Assembly (NCBI RefSeq): GCF_965638725.1
Contig: NC_134949.1
Span: forward strand, 104,142,586 to 104,206,585
Length of the DNA stretch: 64,000 nucleotides
Origin: Aptenodytes patagonicus
Lineage: Eukaryota > Chordata > Aves > Sphenisciformes > Spheniscidae
Direction of reading: 5' to 3'
Shown here: positions 48,054 to 58,514 of the stretch, piece after piece
Numbering within the stretch: position 1 is the stretch's first letter
Layout of the letters: each line of letters opens with the position of its first letter
Position numbers and translations under genes: made by a program
Notes under the pieces: generated by a model
Database searches by the model: none
What the model saw: only the letters and a program-made list of their open reading frames with translations
Told to the model about the DNA's origin: nothing

Positions 48054-49308
48054 CACTGGGTTCATGAGAGGCAGGTCCTGCTTGACCAACCTGATCTTCT
48101 ATGACCAGGTGACCTGCCTAGTGGATGAGGGAAAGGCTGTGGATGTGGTCTACCTGGACTTCAGTAAAGCCTTTGACACCGTCTCCCACAGCATTCTCCT
48201 AGAGAAGCTGGCGGCTCACGGCTTAGACAGGTGTACTCTTCGCTGGGTCAAAAACTGGCTGGACGGCTGGGCCCAGAGAGTTGTGGTGAATGGAGTTCAA
48301 TCCAGTTGGCGGCCGGTCACGAGCGGTGTTCCCCAGGGCTCAGTTTTGGGGCCGGTCTTATTCAATATCTTTATCGATGATCTGGACGAGGGGATCGAGT
48401 GCACCCTCAGTAAGTTTGCAGACGACACCAAGTTGGGCGGGAGCGTTGATCTGCGTGAGGGTAGGAAGGCTCTGCAGAGGGACCTGGACAGGCTGGATCG
48501 ATGGGCCGAGGCCAACTGTATGAGATTCAACAAGGCCAAGTGCCGGGTCCTGCACTTCGGCCACAACAACCCCATGCAGCGCTACAGGCTTGGGGAAGAG
48601 TGGCTGGAAAGCTGCCTGTCGGAAAAGGACCTGGGGGTGCTGGTCGACAGCCGGCTGAACATGAGCCGGCAGTGTGCCCAGGCGGCCAAGAAGGCCAATG
48701 GCATCCTGGCCTGTATCAGAAATAGTGTGGCCAGCAGGAGTAGGGAAGTGGTTGTTGCCTTGTACTGGGCACTGGTGAGGCCGCACCTCGAATACTGTGT
48801 TCAGTTTTGGGCCCCTCACTACAAGAAGGACGTCGAGGTGCTGGAGCGTGTCCAGAGAAGGGCAACGAGGCTGGTGAGGGGTCTGGAGAACAAGTCTTAT
48901 GAGGAGCGGCTGAGGGAACTGGGGCTGTTTAGTCTGGAGAAGAGGAGGCTGAGGGGAGACCTCATCGCTCTCTACAACTACCTGAAAGGAGGTTGTAGCG
49001 AGGTGGGTGTCGGTCTCTTCTCCCAAGTAACAAGTGATAGGACGAGAGGAAATGGCCTCAAGTTGCGCCAGGGGAGGTTTAGATTGGACGTGAGGAAAAA
49101 TGTCTTTACTGAAAGAGTGGTTAAACATTGGAACAGGCTGCCCAGGGAAGTGGTTGAGTCACCATCCCTGGAAGTATTTAAAAGACGTGTAGGTGCGGCG
49201 CTTAGGGACATGGTTTAGTGGGCATGGTGGTGTTGGGTTGATGGTTGGACTCGATGATCTTAGAGGTCTTTTCCAACCTTAATGATTCTATGATTCTATG
49301 ATTCTATG
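48054..49308 (+). mobile_element. CR1 LINE, 5'-truncated with intact partial RT ORF
   Basis: A 1.25-kb CR1 copy that starts abruptly inside the fingers part of reverse transcriptase ([12 protein letters not shown]), carries the remainder of ORF2 without interruption, and ends with the CR1 3' UTR and three ATTCTATG octamers (49285-49308). CR1 inserts by target-primed reverse transcription and usually truncates at the 5' end, as here. The endonuclease domain, ORF1 and promoter are missing, so it cannot move by itself. Its intact frame points to recent insertion. Confidence 0.96.
48064..49218 (+). pseudogene. CR1 ORF2 reverse-transcriptase fragment (384 codons, uninterrupted)
   Basis: Encodes the C-terminal part of a non-LTR retrotransposon polymerase. 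Visible motifs are [13 protein letters not shown] (RT block with the first catalytic Asp), [20 protein letters not shown] (block 4), FADDTKLGG (the catalytic Asp-Asp pair), KCRVLHFG, and [12 protein letters not shown]. The CR1-specific C-terminus follows: [38 protein letters not shown], and [20 protein letters not shown]. The first Met is an internal residue, not a real start. No stop or frameshift appears before the natural TAG-type end at 49218. It is a dead fragment of an element, not a host gene. Confidence 0.93.
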
Positions 49309-52300
49309 CTCAGTGTGCCACCTTACCCTGAGGTAGATCTTTCCCCCAGTAGTAGGGACAGGGCTGGGTGTTTGGGAAAGCTCTTCCAGACCTGTTTGCT
49401 TCAGGCTTATTTCCAAAGGTGATCTTAGGGTTGCTGGTGGTGCTTGCAACCTTCTTCTGAAGGTCCTTACCATGGTGCAGCCTCCTTCTGAAGGTTGAAA
49501 ACTTCTGAAAACCAGGGCTTGGCTGTGGGATGCCAGAGACGGAACCTGTGTGTTCCGTGTTGGGCACGGGCAGCACACCTGCCGAACAGGCCAAACACAG
49601 CACCTGTGCCACGGAATCACTTTGTCTCCTCTCGTGGCTTTTCATGAGCACGTTTAGATCTCGGGCCTCCCCTTGGTCTTTGCCCTCTCCCAGTGCCCTA
49701 AATGGAAGACGAGATACATTGGCGGGGGAGCTCAATTCAACAGACAGGCCCACCTGAGCCTCACAGCGAGTGGATGGTGCCTCTGAAGGAAGGCACAACC
49801 AAGTAAAAGGTACCTGTGCCCCAGAGGTCTGAGGGTTTCCATCAAAAAAGTGTGATGCCCATGTAAAGGGGGAAGTTCCATGGCTCGCACTTACAGAAAA
49901 TCACTCTTTTTTAGGTTCAAAGGGAAAAGAAACAAACCAAAGCTGGACACCACATTTAGGTTTGAGGTTCAGATGTTTTCAGGTTTGGTTCTTGTTTTAG
50001 GCTTTGGGGGCTTTTGCTTTTGTTTGTTTTCTCCTGAACTCCCCCTCCCACCTTCAAATGTCAACCTGGCAGGTTTCTGGAATTGAGTCCTTTTGAGCTT
50101 TGCTTCCCGAAAGCCCTGAATTTGCACTTCCCGTGTTGCCGTCTGATTTGTGTGTACGCTGGACAGAGCTATGTCTGTGGATGCATCAGCAAGGACAGAT
50201 ACATAGCTGTCTCGAAATAAGCAAATCTGCCAAAAAATGTTGTGTTTGGCAAGAAAACTACTCCAACGTGAGGAGTGGCCAGTCTGCAGGTTGCCAGCTG
50301 CAGATGGAGGTTTTGGAGGCTTTCTGTACTGATCCCTCTACTGAGCACATGTAAACTGAAACCAGCTAATGCTTTTTAACACACATATGGATGTATTTTT
50401 TCACAGGGTCGGAAAAAGCAGGGGCCCTGACAATGCTCTTCTGATCATTTAATTTCTTATTCCAACGCAGAAACAAGCCAGAGCCAGATGTTAGTTATGT
50501 TAGTCTTAGAGATAGATGTTTCTTTTCTTTTTTTGGAGGATTTTTTTAATAGACCAGTCCAAACCATATCTGGTATATAAAATTTCATCCCAGCAGAGCT
50601 AATGCCTTTAAAATGAAGCCTAACCACAACCAAAGCAGAGGATAACAATGCCTAGCAGCGCTGATTACAGGTAGTGCTTTCAGCTCTGCTTTTAACAGAG
50701 GGTATAAATCTGCTCTTCAGGCGTGACTCCTAGTGAAATCAATGTTGCATTATGTATACAAATCTGTGTCAGAATGGTATTCACACTTGCAAACACTATG
50801 CTTGTCCATATGGGGAAATTGCGGGTAGGAAGCTGGGCTGCGAGGTAGCAGCATGCTCATTGATTCTCATTAACTCCTCATGTACATGCTGTTAGTGGGC
50901 ACGGGGTGTGATTTGCCTTACTCCGCTCTCAAAGACAGGAGAGGTCCGAGCACAATGGTTTGAGTGAAATTATATACAACAGTCAGAGCTGATTTAAAGT
51001 CTGCTTTTGCCAACAGGGACCTGTCCCTTCTCTCTGCCCGCAGCCCACCAGATACTGCTGCTGATGCTGGTTCTTGGGCCTGTCTGGTATTCCAGTAAGT
51101 TGATGCAACTCACAAAGATGGCCAAGAAAAGCACGTTGATTTTATTTATTTTCTTTGCTGGGTGAGTGTGTTGAACCAGATTCCAAGGGGGCACTGAGGG
51201 ATAAATGTTCCAGGGTGAGATTTGTCCCTCTCTCTGATCAACCGTATGGAAGTAATTCTTGGGATTTTTGCAAGCCTGCATCTTAGAAACCAAGCGCTAT
51301 ATGAATCAGCTGCGGATTACTAAAATCAAAACAACATTCTGACGAGCAAAATCCACTTACAGGTTGTCAGCCCTTAGTCATATTGACAAATTCCTCAAGT
51401 TGGCAAGAAAAATGCCCAGCAGACCTCATGTAAAAGGCAGATCTAAAGAGCTACTTCTCAAACATGCAACTTCATACCTTGATTCATTCATTTTACACAT
51501 GCATTTTCATATCTGCATATCATCGCGTTGACACACATGCTTAAACATTTACTTGCTTACATTTGCACTGTGCCGGTTTCTCGTTGTCACTGTGGTTTTA
51601 TGATTAGGACAGCTTGAACTTCCGTGGACCTCTGCAAAACCTCTAGGACCAAAGTCCTCAGACCTTGCCTCCATGTGGTCCACTCTGAAGCCGACTCAGA
51701 GCCTTACACTTTTTTCCCCAGTGAATGCAAGGGCAGACTCTGTTCCCCAGGTAACACAGAGCAATACTGTCCTACCTGGATGGGAACCAGACTGAAAATC
51801 ATCTTCCCCATGATGCAGTCACTTGTGCCATATAGCAAAATGCCTGATTAGGCAGGCTTTCCAGGGACCTGGCTCTTCTCAGCTGCACCTCGGCACTGCT
51901 AACACCCGGAGCAGGGAGTGCAGGTGCCCTGCCTGCCAGGAAAGGCAGGGCTCCAGTAGCCCTCTGAGGCAGGAGAACAGGGCAGGGAGCGTGCTGTAAA
52001 CGTGCATACCATGCAGCAGCAGCCCTCTGAGGTCATGCAGGTCCCTTTTCAATGCTTGCTCATTGCTGCATTTAAATCTCTTCCGTGTAATAGCACAAAA
52101 AAAAAAAAAGGAAAATACAGCCCAGCATGTACTACCAGGTGCTGCGTTTCAGCGGTGTCTACCTGATCGCTCGCCTGGTGCGGCAGCCAGTGCTGCTGCA
52201 CATGGTGCTGTGTTCTCCCTGCTCTCTGTCCCGGGGCCACAGTGAGGATAGTCAGGATGAGGCCATCTCAGCCACAGTCATGCTCCCCCCACAGAGCTGC

Positions 52301-54504
52301 CACCCCCTGGCAGCCTGAGCTGCTTTCGAAAACAGGACCAAGGCTCTCAGCCCCTTATGAGCCAGCAGAAGCCTAGAAAGCAACCAGCACAAACAGTAAC
52401 TTACAGCACAGTACAGCCAGTGACAGCCACCCATGTGCTGAAATAGCTGGTGCAAATGTTAAAAAATAAATCAGCCCGTGTCTTCTTCTCAGCCTGCTAC
52501 TGCCGAAGGCTGTGACTCCCTGGCAGGGAGGGCTGGCACAGCCATTGCAGGCAGCGCAGCCTGCTTTGTTGAGGAGAACCAGCGTATCTGCTGCTCTGTC
52601 TTCACACGCTGGGGTGGAAACTGTGGGAGATCGGGTTCTCCTTTATGAGCAGATGAACCACTTCTGCTGCAAGGGAAGAGCTTGCAGGAACTAGCCTGGG
52701 GGGCAGGGGGTGGATGAGGGCAACTGTGAGTGCCAGCTTGCATGCTGTGGGGCAGCGACCCACTTGCTCTTTCCTGCGTGGACCACGTGAGCATGCTGGG
52801 CTTCTGCGTGGTGGGTACACAAACAGTGATGCGTCACAACAACAGTGTACAGCGATCAAGTGGGTCCCACACAGCAGTTTGATGTGAGGGTGACTGAAGA
52901 AGGCTAATCCCAGATTATCAAGGCAACTTTGTTTTTGGCAAGAAACCCGGGTGCTTTGAGCAGTAAAAATCAAATACCCACGCAGTAATCGGGATGAAGT
53001 TACACTTGCCAAACAGCGTGGATGCATTTTGCATTTACCTTACTTGAATTAATTTCCCACATTTTCCCCTCTTTGTTTCTGAGTTCAGAAGATTTTTTTA
53101 ACTTTGTCACTCCTGACTTACCATGGCCCAGCAAACATACTACCTGTGCTTTCTAATGCACCACATTATCAAAGCATGTTATCTGTCTGTGCATGGCCAG
53201 TCCAGCGCCAAGCAGTGCTGCATGCCCTGGACATTGCTGGACTCTGGTCCCAGCCAGGCACTGTTCTTGTGATACTTGTCCCATCCCCAGCACACTTCGA
53301 TAGCAGTGACTCTCTGCCTTGGTCTCATGAGGGCAGAGTTTGGCCCTTCAGATTACTGAGCTAAGGAATCTGTGGATTTGACCAGCTGAGTGATAATGGG
53401 AAACAGAGTCTATCTGCTAGCTTGGATATTATCTGATTGCAAAGCTCTTAGCCCTCTGAAAGGCCTGCCACAGCATACAAACCATTCTTGAAGGGCAGAG
53501 GACCACTGGTCTCTGGAGCATGCATCACCCTGGATGGGCTGCAGAACAACGCTGCACCAAGCCCAGAACACTGTACAGGGGAAGGGCGCAAACGCTGGCT
53601 CTGAGCCCATCTCCCAGGTTTAAAATGGCTTTTACAGGTCCAGTGAGGACTTCCTTGGGCCCAGGGTGGTGGAGGAGCACGGTACCTAGGGGATGATGCC
53701 AGGGGAGGTATCCCCAGCAAACATGTGCGACCTTTGCTGATCGCAGGGAGAGGACTGAGCCCAGCACGGGGACACTGCCCAAGGTTTCTTCCTTCAGTTG
53801 GCCTGAGCACCAGCGCACATCGAACACCAAACCCCTTTAAATGGGCCATCACCCAGCAGCATCTTTGGATTAAAGTAGTTTTGAGACCTCTCAGTGAAGG
53901 GTCTAGGGCACAAGCCGGGCAGGCTCCCTCCCATGCCCTGAGGGATTGGTGCCGTCTGTTCTGCCGTGCTGAAAATAGGTTGCACAAGTGAAATCTGCCC
54001 TTGTTTCCTGAAAGTCCTCTTTTTTTTTTTTCTCTCTGTAAACAAGACCACACTTGAGGTCTAATCTGTGCTGAGATGAAGCATCTAACTTCTTCAAATC
54101 TTGCCAGCTTTACAGTCTGAAGGTTGGGGACAGCTAGGAAGAAAAACGAGAACAAGAAATCTCTTGAGCTGTGGGGTTTTTGTTATTGTTATTTTCCTTT
54201 GTAAGATGAAAGTGATTTTCTGTAACCTGAAACTGTTGGATTTTCCTCTTTCCCCACAAAGTTTTTTCTTTTGTTATTGACATTGCGTAGGAGACAGACA
54301 GTCTATCTTTGTGTGAACGACTTAACTTCTCAGGATGCTGGGACCTCTTTGATAAGGCTGCCTTCTGCCATTCTCTTACAGGAAAAAAATAAAAAAGGTG
54401 TCATTTACTTCCACTGGTGAACACATGAGTGTTATCAGCTGAATTCAGTTCATTACTCCCTATATCTTGTATTCCACATGCTGGTATTGGAGCCATCAAA
54501 TGCT
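49309..54504. other. Intergenic DNA
   Basis: No gene or repeat family was recognised. The stretch is AT-rich with ordinary short open frames, a poly-A run at about 52097-52109, and a block around 50640-50960 with several AT-rich motifs but no coding signal. Confidence 0.6.
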
Positions 54505-54780
54505 GACAGGACGAGAGGAAACAGCCTCCAGTTGCGCCAGGGGAGGTTTAACTTAGATATTGGGAAAAATTTCTTCACCAAAAGGGCTGTCAAGCACTGG
54601 AACAGGCTGCCCAGGGAAGTGGTTGAGTCCCCACCCCTGGAGGTATTTAAAAGACGTGTAGATGTGGTGCTTAGGGACATGGTTTAGTGGTGGACTTGGC
54701 AGTGCTAGGTTAACGGTTGGACTCGATGATCTTAAAGGTCTTTTCCAACGTAAACGACTCAATGATTCTATGATTCTATG
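54505..54780 (+). mobile_element. CR1 LINE, 5'-truncated 3' end
   Basis: A 276-bp copy beginning near GACAGGACGAGAGG of the ORF2 C-terminus. It includes the [20 protein letters not shown] and [12 protein letters not shown] segments and ends ATGATTCTATGATTCTATG. It differs from the 48-49 kb copy at more places (for example [15 protein letters not shown] against [15 protein letters not shown]), so it is a somewhat different subfamily or older. Confidence 0.93.
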
Positions 54781-56906
54781 AAAAAACTTCCTAAAAATGT
54801 TACTCTGCTTTGCAATGGGATCATTTCTCTGACAAAGTTGTTTTTAGGGCACTTGCACAACCATATTTTGGTGATGTACATCTCTGGAAACACATCTTGG
54901 ATACTTCCCATTCAACCTGGACATTCTTGTATTAAAAGCATGCGGATGTGCTTTTAGTTCAGATTAACACAGATGGGAATGTCTGTTCGCATTAAAACCA
55001 TTAAAAGGGATCCCAGTTCTGTAGAAGGGAATGTGGCTATGAATCCTCACTGGAGAGTAGGTGCTGTGTTTTGGTTTTCAGCATTTATCCAGTTCTGCCC
55101 TTTCTGATATTTCTCTGAGATGTCGACTGAGAAATAGGGGGAGGTTGGTTTTTTTTTGTTTTCACCAATCACTAAGTGTTGAAAATAATGATGTTTGCGC
55201 TGGAAGTGTGTTTCTGCAGCGGTGGCTCTGCCGTTCGGAAAAAGTTGGTGATGTCAGTGCGTCTACAGGAGAAATCTAGCAGCGATATATTTGAACAGCC
55301 TTCCCTTTGAGTGCAAAGGATTTCTACTACAAGTGCTGATTAGTGAAATTAATTTCCTCTACATAGCACATAAGCTGCAAATTTTCACTTGTCTTTTCTG
55401 GTTTTTCCTAATGCTTTCGTGTGAAAGCAAAGGAAAAATGTAGTGTGCGTGATGCTCTCACACCTTCCTCTTTTCCACAGTAATTGTTTTTAGCAGAATT
55501 TAAAGGCCCTTTCTTATTAAAACCAAGCTTCCCTTTTCAAGCTGCAATGCTTCTTCTACCTGTTCAAACCTGTTTCTGGAGCACATATAAGTGAAATGCT
55601 GAAAGCCTATTAAAGTGTACAAGAAAGCTTATTCCTATGGGGATTTCTCTGTGAATTAGTGGGCTTATAGTACCTGCTACAGTGCTCATATAAAGGAGTC
55701 TCTTCTGAACTGTGACTTCAATATGTAGGAGTCCTTCAACGTTGTTAGCATCCTAAAGATGCATAATACCTCTTCCTTTGAAGAGATGGCTTCCAAGAAT
55801 CAAGGATATGTGCTTAGGGAAGCTTTGAGTGATGGAAAAATTATGACTTCTGCCTCTGATGAAAGCAGAACAAAGCACTTGGCCGCTGTGTTCTCTCTGT
55901 TACTGCAATCAGGGAGCCCTCCGAAGGAGAAGATACCAAGAGCCATGATACCTAGAAAAAGAGAAGGAGCTCTGACCAAGAATAGCATCTGTGAGATCAG
56001 CTGTCTATCTAAAACCTAGGCAGCCTTAATGAAGTGATTAGCTGCTCTGGGTTTCTGTGTGGGTAAGAAGGGGTACAATGCCTCCATGCTACAGACTGGC
56101 AGCTGATGAGCTCAATCGCTTTCTCTGGGACTGCTCGTCTAAAAGCAGGGTTAAACCCCAAGCAAGAAATGCAGATGTGGATGTAACAGGCTGGAGTTTC
56201 TTTCTAGTTGTAATATGCTAATGGCAGAAATATTTTAAAAAAAAAAAAAAAAAAGCTTGAATTTAAAATGAAAGTGAGATGGTAAACTGTACAGCTATAA
56301 CAGGGTTGCCAGTAACTCTATAATGATGCAGAATACGTGATTAGACTGGGAGTAGAAAGTGCATGGGCCCATCTAACTTGCAGAGAGGTACGGTCCCTGT
56401 TTGCCTAAAATGCTGCACAGCCGTATGGGACATGCAGTGAGAGGAGGATGGATCAGTGGCCTGAGAGCTGGGACTGTGACTTGGGAAAACAATGGATGAA
56501 TGACTATGGTCATGATATTTTTTTCTTCTCTGAGTACCATGAAAACACTTGTATGTAAACACATGGTCCTAGCATCATCTGCATTTGCAAACCGTGGCGG
56601 TGGTCCTGTAAGAAAATGAATGGGTAGAGTACAAACATACAGGATTTAAATCAGAGCCCAAATCACCAAAGACGTGTACTAGAAACCCCGCAATGGAGAG
56701 ACACGGAGTCCCAGTCTGACCCAATGGCAAACTCCTCTCTGCTGTTTCACACAGAATAACCTTTTTCTCTACAGAAAAGTTGTAACCTGTTCTTGTTCTG
56801 CCATTTGATTTCTTGGTAGAATACCACCTGGTTAGTTATGTGAAAATAAAACTCTAATTTGTGTTACAATCCAATAAACCCAATTCACTTCTACATCAGT
56901 ACATGT

Positions 56907-56994
56907 ACTCCATCTAATCCAAGGCAGCTATACTGAAGAAAAACTGGAGCACTCCATCTAATCCAAGGCAGCTATACTGAAGAAAAACTGGAGC
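56907..56994. repeat. Perfect 44-bp tandem duplication
   Basis: The 44 bases at 56907-56950, starting ACTCCATCTAATCC and ending AACTGGAGC, are repeated without any mismatch at 56951-56994. This is unusually exact for intergenic DNA, so it is recent, polymorphic or an assembly artefact. Confidence 0.97.
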
Positions 56995-57204
56995 AACAGA
57001 GTGGCAAATCATTTCTGATAAAAAGGATGCATTTGCTTTAAATCAAAGTAATTTAAATCAGCAAGCCAGAAATCTGCATTTAAATAAATTATTTTAATGT
57101 CGATTTGCATTTGCACTTTATTTTCTTTCCTTGAAGAAAATCAGGTTTTCATTGGCGTGTAACCCTCTCGCTGTGATTATCACAGCTAAATATAACCCCT
57201 TACC

Positions 57205-57241
57205 CTATACCGGGGTATAGAGTACTCTATTATACTCTATA
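57205..57241. repeat. Overlapping inverted repeats
   Basis: CTATACC-GG-GGTATAG (57205-57220) is a 7-bp-arm hairpin. It overlaps TATAGAGTA (57216-57224) paired with TACTCTATA (57233-57241), a perfect 9-bp-arm hairpin with an 8-base loop. It lies about 200 bp upstream of the CpG island. Confidence 0.8.
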
Positions 57242-57512
57242 CTCTTCGTTTTACGTTGCAGGAGGGCGTGCAGTATCTGTACACATCTACATCACTTAGC
57301 CCATGGTTACTCCCTCGGGCTCTTATTTACCAGGCGGTTCGTTTTCCTGCTTAGGATTTGCTTCAGAGTGGTTTTGTTTGGCCGCTCGGGCTCGTCATGG
57401 CTCTGCCCTTCCAGGCTTTAGAGCAAGGACAGCCCACGCCTCTCCCCTGCCCCGTCCGGAGCCGGGGCGAGCCGGGGAGCGGGGGGGAAGGGGCTGGCGG
57501 CGGGTGCCTCCC

Positions 57513-57543
57513 GGAGGAGGAGGAGGAGGAGGAGGAGGAGGAG
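57513..57543 (+). repeat. (GGA)n trinucleotide repeat
   Basis: About ten GGA units in a row inside the CpG island. It is a likely length-variable site, and GGA runs can also form G-quadruplex-like structures. Confidence 0.9.
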
Positions 57544-58099
57544 AAGGACCCGGCGCCGGGAAGGCAAGCGCCCCCTCCGCCTCTCCCGCCAGGGCCGATG
57601 GATGCTCTCCGGAGCCCCCTCGGTCCTGGCGGCGCGTCCGGCGGCTGCTCCCGGCCCGCCCGCTCGGCCGTGACGGCCACCGCGTGCAGCCGAAGCCGTC
57701 CTTCGTGAATTTTGTCTAGGCGAAGTTGATGGATTACATCCAGCCGGGCCTGAAACGATGGCGTGGGTTTGTTGTCGTTTTAACTCCAAATACGACTTTA
57801 TAGGGTTACTCCCAGGGTGGCGTCAGGTGTTTAACTTAGTTGCATTTTGAACTCCGGCTCGAGAAGCCCCACCGGTGCCGGCGCTGCCCGACACTCGCGC
57901 TCGACGCCCTCCCGCCGCGGGCGGGGCCCTCTCCTGCCCCCTCGGCCCGAAACCCTTCTGCCCCCTTGCTGGAGGCGCATCCAAACCGGCACTGAGGGGC
58001 GAAGGCGGCGCCCGCGCCCGTCCCGGGACGGCGGGCGCCGCAGCCCTACCCACGCCCCGCCAGGAAGCCGTGGGCGGGCGTGAGACGACTTATGAGGCC

Positions 58100-58251
58100 G
58101 AGCGCCCTCCCACCGCCCGGCCTTCCCCCCGCGCCCCGGTGGGGAGTGAGCGTCTCGGCGGGCCGGCGGCAGGAGCCGGGCGCCTATGGCCGGGCACTGA
58201 GCCCCTCTGCCTCCTCCCTGCCTCGGGGCCGCTCGCCCAGGGAAGCCACAG
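58100..58251 (+). other. Possible 5' UTR exon of the right-hand gene (5' limit unknown)
   Basis: A donor-like GCCACAG|GTACCC at 58251/58252 lies 157 bp before a strong acceptor (CCCCTCTCCTCCCAG, ending 58408) that directly precedes the start-codon exon. Together they would define a short GC-rich intron. Only the splice-site patterns support this, and the left limit is arbitrary. Confidence 0.3.
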
Positions 58252-58426
58252 GTACCCCGGGGCGCCGGGGAGGGAAGCGGGGCGGGCTGGGCTTGTGCTC
58301 GTGTTTTCTTGGGGGCGGCAGCGGGCAGGAAGGGGAGGGGCGCGGCGAGGGGTGCTGTGGCTCCTCGGGCACCGTTCCCCTAACCGTGGCGTCCCCCTCT
58401 CCTCCCAGCCCAGGAGCTACGGGAAG

Positions 58427-58514
58427 ATGGCGTGCCTGCCCGCCGCCCCGCCGGCGCTGGCCTTGAGGAGGTGGCTGGGGCTCGGGCTCTTCGTGCTGCT
58501 CTGCCTTAGCCGAG
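58427..58514 (+). CDS. First coding exon (signal peptide) of a membrane or secreted protein, CD80/CD58-like candidate
   Basis: The ATG at 58427 has a fair start context (GGGAAGATGG). It is followed by a 29-residue stretch: MACLPAAPPALALRR, then the hydrophobic core WLGLGLFVLLCL and SRG. This is a typical N-terminal signal peptide. It ends after one base of the next codon at a good donor, GTAAGC, that is in phase 1, the phase used between leader and Ig exons in Ig-superfamily genes. No Ig-like exon was found in the remaining 5.5 kb, so the next exon is beyond the window. In mammals CD80 lies head to head with ADPRH, and CD58 lies downstream of IGSF3 in the same orientation. Either would fit here, and the leader alone cannot decide. 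Confidence 0.6.

Larger units (their letters stand above)
54781..57400. other. Intergenic AT-rich DNA upstream of the second CpG island
   Basis: No gene recognised. It contains an A-run at about 56235-56253, the 44-bp tandem duplication at 56907-56994, and the inverted-repeat cluster at 57205-57241. Confidence 0.6.

Noticed and set aside
48358-49128. A 256-codon - strand frame
   Set aside because: It is the antisense of the intact CR1 reverse-transcriptase ORF and has no recognisable domain.
53448-54155. A 235-codon - strand frame
   Set aside because: No family resemblance, and competing frames are open on both strands. Treated as chance.
57875-58426. In-frame upstream extension of the signal-peptide exon
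   Set aside because: The frame stays open only because the DNA is GC-rich. The residues before the Met are Pro/Arg/Gly-rich, and a good splice acceptor lies 18 bases before the ATG, so translation should start at 58427.
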